Assembly (NCBI GenBank): GCA_002842255.1
Contig: PHCM01000019.1
Coordinates: 1-13,170, forward strand
Source of the DNA: Betaproteobacteria bacterium HGW-Betaproteobacteria-2
Lineage (GTDB): Bacteria; Pseudomonadota; Gammaproteobacteria; Burkholderiales; Methylophilaceae
Length of the DNA stretch: 13,170 nucleotides
Reading direction: 5' to 3'
Positions 1 to 7,064 of the stretch are shown one piece after another. Position 1 is the first letter of the stretch. Every line of letters begins with the position of its first letter. Position numbers and translations under genes: made by a program. Below the pieces are notes generated by a model. The model ran no database searches. It worked only from the letters and a program-made list of their open reading frames with translations, and was not told the origin of the DNA.

Positions 1-1
1 G

Positions 2-1108
2 GCGGCAGTCTCTCTACCGTTGGGCTTTACACAGGGTAAAGAGTATGCTGAGCTGGAATGGCCGATTGATATCCTGATCGCAGTGGTCTGGGTCTCTTAC
101 GCCATTGTCTTCTTCGGCACCATAGGTAAGCGCAAGGTCAAGCACATCTATGTAGCCAACTGGTTCTTCGGCGCTTTCATCATTGCTGTAGCCTTGCTGC
201 ATATCGTCAATAGTGCGGCGATTCCGGCAGACTTCATGAAATCCTACTCCGCCTATGCCGGCGTGCAGGATGCCATGGTGCAATGGTGGTATGGACACAA
301 TGCAGTGGGCTTTTTCCTTACTGCCGGCTTCCTCGGCATCATGTACTACTTCGTGCCCAAACAGGTTGAGCGTCCGATCTATTCCTATCGCTTGTCTATC
401 GTGCACTTCTGGGCGCTGATCTTCACTTATATGTGGGCAGGTCCGCACCATTTGCATTACACCGCATTGCCTGACTGGACCCAATCCCTGGGTATGGTGT
501 TCTCGCTGATTCTGCTGGCGCCAAGCTGGGGCGGCATGATCAACGGCATGATGACCATGTCCGGCGCCTGGCACAAGCTGCGTAGCGATCCTATCCTGCG
601 CTTCCTGATCGTTTCGCTTTCCTTCTACGGCATGAGTACCTTTGAAGGCCCGATGATGGCGATCAAGACCGTGAACGCGTTGTCGCATTACACTGACTGG
701 ACTGTCGGTCACGTGCACTCCGGTGCCCTGGGCTGGGTTGGTATGGTTTCGATGGGTGCGCTTTACTACATGATTCCTCGTCTGTTCGGTCAGAAGCAGA
801 TGTATAGCGTCAAAGCGATTGAACTGCACTTCTGGATGGCAACCATCGGTATCGTGCTCTATATCTCCGCCATGTGGATATCAGGTGTGATGCAAGGTTT
901 GATGTGGCGCGGTGTTAATGCTGATGGCACGCTGACCTACACTTTCGTTGAGAGTGTGAAGGCGACCTATCCATTCTATGCTCTGCGTCTGCTCGGCGGC
1001 CTGCTTTACCTTGGCGGTATGCTGGTAATGCTGTGGAATGTGCTGAAGACCACATCAAATGGTCAATCCGTCAATGTCCCTGTTCCGCCCGTTGCGGCTC
1101 ATGCTTAA
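2..1108 (+). CDS. ccoN: cbb3-type cytochrome c oxidase subunit I CcoN (5'-truncated by window)
   Basis: Catalytic subunit of the high-affinity cbb3 heme-copper oxidase in the cytoplasmic membrane. It reduces oxygen to water at a heme b3-CuB centre and pumps protons. The frame is open from base 2 with no stop upstream, so the gene begins outside the window; 368 residues are present where the family usually has about 475. The visible reading begins [20 protein letters not shown]. Ligand motifs are seen directly: WWYGHN (CuB His, bases 296-298), GPHHLHY (CuB His pair, bases 446-451) and VGHVHSG (heme b3 and heme b His, bases 710-712 and 716-718). The other heme b histidine should lie in the missing N-terminal part. 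Many hydrophobic helices follow one another, and the C-terminus is a Pro/Ala-rich tail. It heads the ccoNOQP operon, with 12 bases to ccoO. The family is certain; the 5' end is not available. Confidence 0.97.
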   Translation, partial: AAVSLPLGFTQGKEYAELEWPIDILIAVVWVSYAIVFFGTIGKRKVKHIYVANWFFGAFIIAVALLHIVNSAAIPADFMKSYSAYAGVQDAMVQWWYGHNAVGFFLTAGFLGIMYYFVPKQVERPIYSYRLSIVHFWALIFTYMWAGPHHLHYTALPDWTQSLGMVFSLILLAPSWGGMINGMMTMSGAWHKLRSDPILRFLIVSLSFYGMSTFEGPMMAIKTVNALSHYTDWTVGHVHSGALGWVGMVSMGALYYMIPRLFGQKQMYSVKAIELHFWMATIGIVLYISAMWISGVMQGLMWRGVNADGTLTYTFVESVKATYPFYALRLLGGLLYLGGMLVMLWNVLKTTSNGQSVNVPVPPVAAHA

Positions 1109-1120
1109 GGAATAAAGAAA

Positions 1121-1747
1121 ATGGCTGACCACAATAAAAAACCAGGTTTCTCTCACGAAAAGATTGAAACCAACAATTTCCTGATGATCGTGTTGATTCT
1201 GGTCGTCGTCTCCTTCGGTGGCCTGGTGGAAATCGTTCCACTGTTCTTCCAGAAGACGATGACGGAACCGATCAAGGGCTTGGAACCCTACACTCCGGTG
1301 CAACTGGCTGGCCGTGATATCTACATCCGTGAAGGCTGCTATAACTGCCATTCGCAGATGATCCGGCCGTTCCGTGCTGAGGCCTTGCGCTACGGTCATT
1401 ACTCGGTGGCGGGTGAGTTTGTTTATGACCATCCGTTCCAGTGGGGCAGTAAGCGTACCGGCCCTGACCTGCATCGTGTCGGCGGCAAGTACAGCGATGA
1501 ATGGCATCGTATCCACTTGATCAATCCGCGCGATGTGGTACCGGAATCCAATATGCCATATTACCCCTGGCTGGAGAAAAATCTGGTCGATGCCGATGGC
1601 CTGGCTCCAAGAATGCGGGCATTGCGCAAGGTTGGTGTGCCTTACAGCGACGAACAGATCGCCAATGCCAAGGCCGAGGTTGAAGGCAAGACCGAAATGG
1701 ATGCCCTGATCGCTTATCTGCAGGGCTTGGGCAGAACATTAAAATAG
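1121..1747 (+). CDS. ccoO: cbb3-type cytochrome c oxidase subunit II CcoO
   Basis: Membrane-anchored monoheme cytochrome c subunit that passes electrons to the CcoN active site. The 208 residues match the usual family length. A single N-terminal membrane anchor spans about residues 20-43. The heme c motif CYNCH lies at residues 73-77, inside the family-typical string [14 protein letters not shown], and the likely axial methionine is M145 in ESNMPYYPW. The bulk of the protein should face the periplasm. The ATG start is preceded by an AGGA Shine-Dalgarno within TAAGGAATAAAGAAA, the sequence that joins the ccoN stop to ccoO. The ccoQ gene follows after 13 bases. Confidence 0.97.
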   Translation: MADHNKKPGFSHEKIETNNFLMIVLILVVVSFGGLVEIVPLFFQKTMTEPIKGLEPYTPVQLAGRDIYIREGCYNCHSQMIRPFRAEALRYGHYSVAGEFVYDHPFQWGSKRTGPDLHRVGGKYSDEWHRIHLINPRDVVPESNMPYYPWLEKNLVDADGLAPRMRALRKVGVPYSDEQIANAKAEVEGKTEMDALIAYLQGLGRTLK

Positions 1748-1760
1748 CGGGGTGAATTCG

Positions 1761-1898
1761 ATGGATATCAATACATTACGCATCTTCGCAACCGTCGCAA
1801 GCTTTATCGTCTTCATCGGTATCGTGGTCTGGGCTTGGTCACGTCGACGTGAAGTGGATTTTAAAGAAGCGGCCAATCTGCCTTTTGAACAGGATTGA
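1761..1898 (+). CDS. ccoQ: cbb3-type oxidase small subunit CcoQ (FixQ)
   Basis: A 45-residue protein read directly as ATG at 1761 to TGA at 1896-1898. It has one transmembrane helix at about residues 8-27 (IFATVASFIVFIGIVVWAW), then a basic SRRR stop-transfer segment and an acidic tail ending FEQD. This size, topology and position between ccoO and ccoP match CcoQ, the small subunit reported to stabilise the interaction of CcoP with the CcoNO core. A GGGGTGA purine stretch lies just upstream of the ATG. The gene ends 10 bases before ccoP. The assignment rests mainly on context and topology because the family is short and weakly conserved. Confidence 0.93.
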   Translation: MDINTLRIFATVASFIVFIGIVVWAWSRRREVDFKEAANLPFEQD

Positions 1899-1908
1899 GG
1901 AATAAAAA

Positions 1909-2814
1909 ATGAGTGATTTTGAATTCACCAGCAGTTTCTGGCCGTTGTTTATCTCGGTAATCACAGTACTGGGCATCCTTGGTTGCGCAATTCTGCTGTG
2001 GGTAACCAACAAAACCAAGGTTCAGCCAACGGAGGATATGAGTACTGGTCATGTATGGGATGGCGACTTGCGTGAAATGAACAACCCGCTGCCGCGTTGG
2101 TGGGTGTGGATGTTCATCATCACCATCGTCTTCTCGGTTGCCTATCTCATCATCTATCCTGGCATGGGTTCCTATCAGGGAAAACTGGGATGGACGCAGG
2201 TCGGCCAGTTTGAAGCTGAGATGGCCAAGGCCGAGGAAGTGACCAAACCACTATATGACAAATTTACCGCCATGTCGGTGGAAGAGGTCGCTGCAGACGA
2301 GCAGGCCATGGCAATCGGTGGCCGCCTGTTTCTTAACAACTGTGCGCAGTGCCATGGGTCGGATGCGGGCGGCAGCAAGGGCTTCCCCAACCTGACTGAC
2401 AATGACTGGCTGCATGGGGGTGAGCCGGAAACCATCAAGGCGACCCTGACCAATGGCCGTGTCGGCATGATGCCGCCGATGGCATCCATGGTCGGCAGTG
2501 AAGATGACGTCAAGAATGTGGCGAACTATGTCTTGAGTCTCTCCAACAGTCAACACGACGCTGCACGCGCCGAGTTGGGCAAGGAGAAGTTCATGGTCTG
2601 TGCTGCCTGCCACGGTCCGGAAGGCAAGGGTAACCAGATGATGGGCGCCCCCAATCTGACTGACGGCATCTGGTTGCATGGTGCCGGCGAGAAGAACATC
2701 ATTGCCATGATTAATAATGGCAAGATGAACCAGATGCCGGCTCAGGCCGACAAGTTAAGCGAAGCACAGATCCATGTGTTGACCGCCTATGTCTGGGGTT
2801 TGTCCAACAAGTAA
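1909..2814 (+). CDS. ccoP: cbb3-type cytochrome c oxidase subunit III CcoP (diheme)
   Basis: Diheme cytochrome c subunit that takes electrons from soluble cytochrome c or the bc1 complex and feeds CcoO. The 301 residues are normal for the family. Two N-terminal membrane helices are visible at about residues 11-33 and 64-84, flanking the conserved GHVWDGDLREMNNPLPRWW stretch. Two periplasmic heme c domains follow: CAQCH at 145-149 and CAACH at 231-235. Methionines of the MMPPM segment (187-191) and the NQMPA segment (274-278) are candidate axial ligands. The Shine-Dalgarno region TGAGGAATAAAAA overlaps the ccoQ stop and closely resembles the one before ccoO. The gap to ccoG is 21 bases. Confidence 0.97.
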   Translation: MSDFEFTSSFWPLFISVITVLGILGCAILLWVTNKTKVQPTEDMSTGHVWDGDLREMNNPLPRWWVWMFIITIVFSVAYLIIYPGMGSYQGKLGWTQVGQFEAEMAKAEEVTKPLYDKFTAMSVEEVAADEQAMAIGGRLFLNNCAQCHGSDAGGSKGFPNLTDNDWLHGGEPETIKATLTNGRVGMMPPMASMVGSEDDVKNVANYVLSLSNSQHDAARAELGKEKFMVCAACHGPEGKGNQMMGAPNLTDGIWLHGAGEKNIIAMINNGKMNQMPAQADKLSEAQIHVLTAYVWGLSNK

Positions 2815-2835
2815 TAGCAGATTGGCAGGAGTGGT

Positions 2836-4272
2836 ATGGCAGAGAATGCAGCAGGTGCCAAACGGGAAGAAACCCCGGATGAGGTAATGGTGTCACTTTA
2901 CGCTGCGCAGGAGAAGATTTACCCGCGCAGCGTTTCCGGGATATTCAGCAAATGGCGCTGGGTGATGATCTGGATTACGCAGATCGTCTTTTATGGCGTG
3001 CCCTGGCTGCAGTGGGGGGAACGTCAGGCCGTGCTGTTCAATCTGGAGGCCAGGCGCTTCTATATCTTTGATCTGGTTCTGTATCCGCAGGACCTGATCT
3101 ACTTGACTGCCATTCTCATCATATCGGCGCTCTCGCTGTTTTTGTTCACCGCAGTGGCAGGGCGTTTGTGGTGCGGATATACCTGTCCGCAAACGGTTTA
3201 TACCGAGATTTTTCTCTGGTTTGAGAAGGTCATCGAGGGCGACCGTGCCGCCCGCATGAAGCTCGACAAGAGCGGCATGACGGCGGAGAAGGTCACCAAG
3301 AAATCGCTCAAGCATTTGGTGTGGGGGTTGTTCGCTTTATGGACCGGCTTCACTTTCGTAGGTTATTTCACGCCCATACGTGAACTGTTGCAAAACTGGA
3401 TGGTGTTGCAGATGGGGCCGTGGGAAACCTTCTGGGTGTTCTTCTACGGTTTTGCCACGTATGGCAATGCCGGTTTTCTGCGCGAACAGGTCTGCAAGTA
3501 TATGTGCCCCTATGCGCGTTTCCAGAGTGCCATGTTCGACAAGGACACCCTGATCGTCACCTATGATGATGAACGCGGTGAACCGCGCGGCAGCCGCTCG
3601 CGCAAGGATGATGCGAAAAGTCTTGGACTGGGTTCCTGTATCGATTGCAATCTTTGCGTACAGGTTTGTCCTACCGGCATCGACATCCGCAAGGGCTTGC
3701 AGTATGAATGTATCGGCTGCGGTGCCTGTGCCGATGTTTGTGATACGGTCATGGACAAGGTGGGTTATCCGCGCGGTCTGATTCGCTATACGACGGAAAA
3801 CGGCATGCACAATCACTGGACGAGCAGCGAGATCCTGCGCCGAGTGTTGCGGCCGAGGGTGCTGGTTTATTTCAGCATACTGGTCTTGCTGGTGATTGGC
3901 TTGTTGACCAGTCTGGCTGTGCGCACGCCGTTTATGGCTGACGTGGTTCGGGATCGCGGTGTGATGTCGCGTATCGTCGAAGGTGGCTTGCTGGAGAATG
4001 TCTACCGTATGCAGTTGATGAACGCTACCGAGAGTACCCAGTCTTATCGTATCTCCGCACGGGGCGAGGATGGCCTGTTGCTGAAATCACCTGATCTCGA
4101 TGCGGCTGAGAGCGTGGCTCTGGAACCTGCCCAGTCGAAATGGATTACGCTGTATCTGCAGATACCAGACGGTAATTTGGAGCCGGGTTCACATCGTGTC
4201 TGGTTCGATGTGGAAATGCTGGGTAGTGATAAGGTGCTGGAAGAAAAATCGGTGTTCCTGGTCCCCAGATAA
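2836..4272 (+). CDS. ccoG: cbb3 oxidase assembly cupric reductase CcoG (FixG/RdxA family)
   Basis: Polyferredoxin-like membrane protein. Family members are assembly factors for cbb3 oxidase and have been shown to reduce Cu(II) to Cu(I) for CuB delivery. The 478 residues fit the family. Hydrophobic segments lie at about 42-58, 88-108, 160-178, 192-210 and 341-361. CX3C pairs are at C113/C117 (WCGYTCP) and C220/C224 (VCKYMCPYARFQ). Two ferredoxin-type 4Fe-4S motifs follow: C268/271/274/278 and C292/295/298/302. The C-terminal part (about 370-478) is beta-rich, as expected for the Ig-like FixG C-terminal domain. The start is ATG with an AGGAG Shine-Dalgarno ending 4 bases upstream. The gene sits directly after ccoNOQP, as is common. 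Confidence 0.96.
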   Translation: MAENAAGAKREETPDEVMVSLYAAQEKIYPRSVSGIFSKWRWVMIWITQIVFYGVPWLQWGERQAVLFNLEARRFYIFDLVLYPQDLIYLTAILIISALSLFLFTAVAGRLWCGYTCPQTVYTEIFLWFEKVIEGDRAARMKLDKSGMTAEKVTKKSLKHLVWGLFALWTGFTFVGYFTPIRELLQNWMVLQMGPWETFWVFFYGFATYGNAGFLREQVCKYMCPYARFQSAMFDKDTLIVTYDDERGEPRGSRSRKDDAKSLGLGSCIDCNLCVQVCPTGIDIRKGLQYECIGCGACADVCDTVMDKVGYPRGLIRYTTENGMHNHWTSSEILRRVLRPRVLVYFSILVLLVIGLLTSLAVRTPFMADVVRDRGVMSRIVEGGLLENVYRMQLMNATESTQSYRISARGEDGLLLKSPDLDAAESVALEPAQSKWITLYLQIPDGNLEPGSHRVWFDVEMLGSDKVLEEKSVFLVPR

Positions 4273-4305
4273 GGGCTTGAACAGTAGACGCAAAAATCGA
4301 TAGTT

Positions 4306-4309
4306 GAGG
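4306..4309 (+). promoter_or_regulatory. Ribosome binding site choosing the fixH start
   Basis: GAGG ends 6 bases before the ATG at 4316, a good Shine-Dalgarno distance. An in-frame TTG at 4304 and ATG at 4310 overlap or abut this motif and so cannot use it, which favours 4316 as the start. Confidence 0.5.
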
Positions 4310-4315
4310 ATGAAT

Positions 4316-4582
4316 ATGGCGGCGAATATGCAGGTTAACGGACAGGATACAAAGCAATGGTGGAAGTACGGTTATGTCTGGCTGATACTGAGCGGACCGA
4401 TTGTCGTCATTATCGCCTCCTTCATCACGCTGAGTCTGGCGCTGAAAACGCCAGATCCTGTGGTCGATGATTACTATCGCAAGGGCATTGAGATCAATAA
4501 ACGGCTGGAAGCAAAGGAACTGTTACCTGCAGTGGAAGGCCGGAATCATGCAGTAACTCCGGCAGAGGATACGCAACCTTAA
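4316..4582 (+). CDS. fixH: FixH-like cbb3 oxidase assembly protein
   Basis: Small membrane protein of 88 residues from the chosen ATG. One hydrophobic helix, about residues 18-42 (VWLILSGPIVVIIASFITLSLAL), is followed by the FixH hallmark DPVVDDYYRKGIEINKRLEAKELLP. Betaproteobacterial FixH proteins of this short form follow ccoG and are thought to help cbb3 oxidase assembly or copper handling; the exact role is not established. The start at 4316 has GAGG 6 bases upstream; 4310 and 4328 are alternatives. The gene ends on the TAA at 4580-4582, inside a TTAA that also carries the fnr stop on the other strand, so the two convergent genes overlap by four bases. No ccoI (copper ATPase) or ccoS follows here. 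Confidence 0.85.
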   Translation: MAANMQVNGQDTKQWWKYGYVWLILSGPIVVIIASFITLSLALKTPDPVVDDYYRKGIEINKRLEAKELLPAVEGRNHAVTPAEDTQP

Positions 4583-5298
4583 CAGAAGCTATCCGGATCA
4601 AAAATTCTCTTCAGTGCATCGGGTTTCAGGATTTTCACCCAGCGCTGTTTCACTTCGATAATGCCTTCTTCACTGAACTTGGAGAACGTGCGGCTGACAG
4701 TTTCCAGCTTCATGCCAAGATAGCTGCCAATCTCTTCGCGCGTCATGCGTAGCACCAGTTCAGACCTTGAGAATCCTCTGGCATTCAGTCTCTGCACCAG
4801 ATTCAGCAGGAATGCGGACAGGCGCTCTTCTGCCCGCATATTGCCCAATAGCATCATCACGCCCTGGTCGCGGACGATTTCGCGGCTCATGATCTTGTGC
4901 ACATGGCGCTGCAACACCGGAAATTCGCGCGACATTTCTTCTACATTGGCAAACGGCATGACGCAGACTTCTGCATCTTCCAGCGCCACAGCATTGCAGT
5001 TGTGATGATCACTGGTAATGCCATCCAGGCCGATAATTTCGCCAGCCATCTGGAAACCGGTTACTTGTTCACGGCCATCCTGACTGGAGACGCAAGTCTT
5101 GAAAAATCCAGTGCGTATGGCATAGAGCGAAGTGAAGGAGTCCCCATTGCGATAAAGAGTTTCTCCCTGGCTGACTTTGCGCCTGGTGGCTACAACGTCA
5201 TCAAGTTTTTGCAACTCTTCCTGGCTCAGGCCTATGGGCATGCAGAGTTCGCGCAGGTTGCAATTGGAACAAGCGACTTTGTAGGTTTCTAATAGCAT
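4579..5298 (-). CDS. fnr: FNR-type oxygen-sensing transcriptional regulator (CRP/FNR family)
   Basis: Global regulator of the switch to low oxygen. In FNR proteins a [4Fe-4S] cluster holds the active DNA-binding dimer and oxygen dismantles it. All four expected cluster ligands are seen: C10, C13 and C19 (CSNCNLRELC) plus C112 (EVCVMPF). The cyclic-nucleotide-type beta-roll covers about residues 25-125, the dimer helix about 125-155, and the C-terminal helix-turn-helix includes MTREEIGSYLGMKLETVSRTF. The recognition residues E199, S202 and R203 reproduce the E-x2-S-R pattern of E. coli FNR, which reads TTGAT half-sites. The 239 residues are typical. The start codon ATG (5296-5298) has only a weak Shine-Dalgarno. 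The gene is divergent from hemN, with an FNR box between them, and convergent with fixH. Confidence 0.95.
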   Translation of the reverse strand: MLLETYKVACSNCNLRELCMPIGLSQEELQKLDDVVATRRKVSQGETLYRNGDSFTSLYAIRTGFFKTCVSSQDGREQVTGFQMAGEIIGLDGITSDHHNCNAVALEDAEVCVMPFANVEEMSREFPVLQRHVHKIMSREIVRDQGVMMLLGNMRAEERLSAFLLNLVQRLNARGFSRSELVLRMTREEIGSYLGMKLETVSRTFSKFSEEGIIEVKQRWVKILKPDALKRIFDPDSFC

Positions 5299-5416
5299 GG
5301 TGGCTGCTTCGGTTGGGACTTGGCTAGCTTACCGTTTTTAACGATTTGTTGGTAGGCGTTTGAGTGGAAATTTACAATTACAGGCAAAATCACACCTGAC
5401 AGTTCTTTGCAGAAAC

Positions 5417-5430
5417 TTGACCTGCATCAA
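5417..5430. promoter_or_regulatory. FNR box between fnr and hemN
   Basis: TTGAC-CTGC-ATCAA differs from the FNR consensus TTGAT-N4-ATCAA at one base. It is centred at 5423.5. Class II spacing (centre at -41.5) would put the hemN start of transcription near 5465, ahead of the ATG at 5484; the -10 position there (5453-5458, CACAGT) matches TATAAT at only 3 of 6 bases. Read toward fnr, the same geometry gives TGTGAT at 5389-5394 (4 of 6). The box itself is strong; which gene it controls is inferred. Confidence 0.8.
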
Positions 5431-5472
5431 TACAGAAAATCATGAAAGCAGGCACAGTCACGAAAAATGACC

Positions 5473-5476
5473 GGAA
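5473..5476 (+). promoter_or_regulatory. Ribosome binding site supporting the internal hemN start
   Basis: GGAA ends 7 bases before the ATG at 5484. The upstream in-frame ATG at 5442 has no comparable motif and lies only 11 bases after the FNR box. Confidence 0.5.
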
Positions 5477-5483
5477 TGCCGAC

Positions 5484-6896
5484 ATGATTGCAGATACCAT
5501 TAATCAGCCACCAGAAACGTTGCCTGAATTGACGCCAGAGATCTTACGAAGATTCGATGTGCCGGGTCCAAGATATACCTCATATCCTACTGCCGACCGC
5601 TTTGTCGAAGCCTTTGGTGAGGAGGACTTTATGCTGGCGCTGGAGCAGCGCAAGGTCGGTGGCCTGGCGCTACCGCTTTCAATCTATGTGCATATTCCGT
5701 TCTGCGACTCTCTCTGTTTTTATTGTGCCTGCAACAAGATTGTTACCAAGCATCACGAACGTGCGGCAGAGTATCTGCGTTATCTCAACCGTGAGCTGGA
5801 TTTGTACATGGAAAAGCTGGGTGAGAGGCAAACTATCAGCCAGTTGCATCTGGGAGGTGGGACTCCTACCTTCTTCAGTGATGCTGAACTAGCGGAACTG
5901 ATGGCCATGTTGCGACGCAATTTCATTCTGGAGCCCAATGGGGAATATTCAATCGAGATTGATCCGCGCACGGTGACTGAGGCACGTCTCGCACGTCTGG
6001 CAGAGATTGGTTTTAATCGCTTGAGCTTTGGTGTGCAGGATTTCGATCACGAAGTGCAAAAGGCGGTGCATCGGGTACAACCTGCAGAGCAGGTGTTCGA
6101 TCTGGTAGCGGCTGCCCGCAGACTTGGATTTGAGTCCATCAATATTGATCTGATTTATGGATTGCCGAAACAGACTGCCAAATCTTTCCGGCGCACGTTG
6201 GAGCAGGTTGCCAGCCTCAGGCCGGACCGCATTGCGCTTTATGCTTATGCGCATCTTCCTGAGCGCTTCAAGCCACAACGCCGTATACATGAGGCAGATC
6301 TGCCAACCGCGGCGGATAAGCTCAGCATGTTGTCAAATGCTATTGCCGGCTTTTTGAGCAATGGTTACGTCTATGTCGGCATGGACCATTTTGCCTTGCC
6401 TGATGATGCGTTGGCGATTGCCAAACGGCAGGGCAGGCTGCACCGGAATTTCCAGGGGTACAGCACGCAGCCGGATTGCGACCAGATCAGCCTCGGTGTT
6501 TCTGCAATCGGCCGTGTCGGCGCGACATATAGCCAGAATGCCAAGACGCTTGAGGAGTATTACGACTATCTGGATCAGGGTCGCCTGCCTGTTGTGCGCG
6601 GATTGCCGCTGACGCGGGATGACCTTGTGCGGCGTGCCGTTATCATGGCGGTCATGTGCCAGGGCCAGGTGTTGTATGAGTCCATCAATCTGGCCTATCT
6701 GATAGACTTCAAACACTATTTTGCAGATGAACTCGCCAAGCTGGAACAGCTGAAGAATGACGGTCTGGTCGAAATCGACGATACAGGCATACAAGTCACA
6801 GGCACTGGCTGGTTTTTTGTCAGAGCGGTGGCCATGGTGTTTGATCGTTATTTGCAGGCGGATAGAAACCGCACCCGGTTCTCCAAGATCATCTGA
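5484..6896 (+). CDS. hemN: Oxygen-independent coproporphyrinogen III dehydrogenase HemN
   Basis: Radical SAM enzyme that decarboxylates coproporphyrinogen III to protoporphyrinogen IX without oxygen, a heme biosynthesis step needed when oxygen is scarce. From the chosen start it has 470 residues (E. coli HemN has 457). The radical SAM cluster motif CDSLCFYCAC lies at about residues 74-83 (CX3CX2CXC). HLGGGTPTF (SAM binding) and the N-terminal signature YTSYPTADRF are also visible. The longest frame opens at an ATG at 5442, but that start would put the FNR box 11 bases before the coding sequence and leave little room for a promoter; the ATG at 5484 has GGAA 7 bases upstream. An intrinsic terminator follows 22 bases after the stop. 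Control by FNR is inferred from the box. Confidence 0.93.
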   Translation: MIADTINQPPETLPELTPEILRRFDVPGPRYTSYPTADRFVEAFGEEDFMLALEQRKVGGLALPLSIYVHIPFCDSLCFYCACNKIVTKHHERAAEYLRYLNRELDLYMEKLGERQTISQLHLGGGTPTFFSDAELAELMAMLRRNFILEPNGEYSIEIDPRTVTEARLARLAEIGFNRLSFGVQDFDHEVQKAVHRVQPAEQVFDLVAAARRLGFESINIDLIYGLPKQTAKSFRRTLEQVASLRPDRIALYAYAHLPERFKPQRRIHEADLPTAADKLSMLSNAIAGFLSNGYVYVGMDHFALPDDALAIAKRQGRLHRNFQGYSTQPDCDQISLGVSAIGRVGATYSQNAKTLEEYYDYLDQGRLPVVRGLPLTRDDLVRRAVIMAVMCQGQVLYESINLAYLIDFKHYFADELAKLEQLKNDGLVEIDDTGIQVTGTGWFFVRAVAMVFDRYLQADRNRTRFSKII

Positions 6897-6918
6897 CTCT
6901 GTCCGGATTCAGAATCAG

Positions 6919-6955
6919 CGGCATCCCTAATTCTGTGGGATGCCGTTTTCTTTTG
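6919..6955 (+). terminator. Intrinsic terminator of hemN
   Basis: Perfect 9-bp stem CGGCATCCC / GGGATGCCG (6919-6927 and 6937-6945) with a 9-base loop, followed by TTTTCTTTTG. It lies 22 bases after the hemN stop and reads in the hemN direction. Confidence 0.93.
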
Positions 6956-6983
6956 TTACTCCGAAGAAATATTTTCTGAGGGT

Positions 6984-7016
6984 AAAAAAATGCCTCTGCA
7001 GAGTATCGCAGAGGCA
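6984..7016 (-). terminator. Intrinsic terminator of ompW
   Basis: Perfect 9-bp stem TGCCTCTGC / GCAGAGGCA (6991-6999 and 7008-7016) with an 8-base loop. On the minus strand it is followed by seven T residues (plus-strand A run 6984-6990). It sits 48 bases after the ompW stop and faces the hemN terminator 28 bases away. Confidence 0.94.
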
Positions 7017-7064
7017 AATGTGGAGACTTTTTAACCAGCTATGTGTAATAGCTGCAAGCTTGAT

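Noticed and set aside
14..829. 271-codon open frame on the minus strand inside ccoN
   Set aside because: It is antisense to clear CcoN coding with conserved heme and copper ligands. The translation is His/Gln/Asp-rich without recognisable domains, as expected of a shadow frame.
4897..5292. 131-codon plus-strand frame antisense to fnr
   Set aside because: FNR coding on the minus strand is complete with all cluster ligands and its DNA-binding motif; the plus-strand product looks like no known family.
5299..5416. Sigma-70 promoter for fnr independent of the FNR box
   Set aside because: Several AT-rich hexamers exist on the minus strand, but none has a well-matched -35 at 16-18 bases, so I do not call one.
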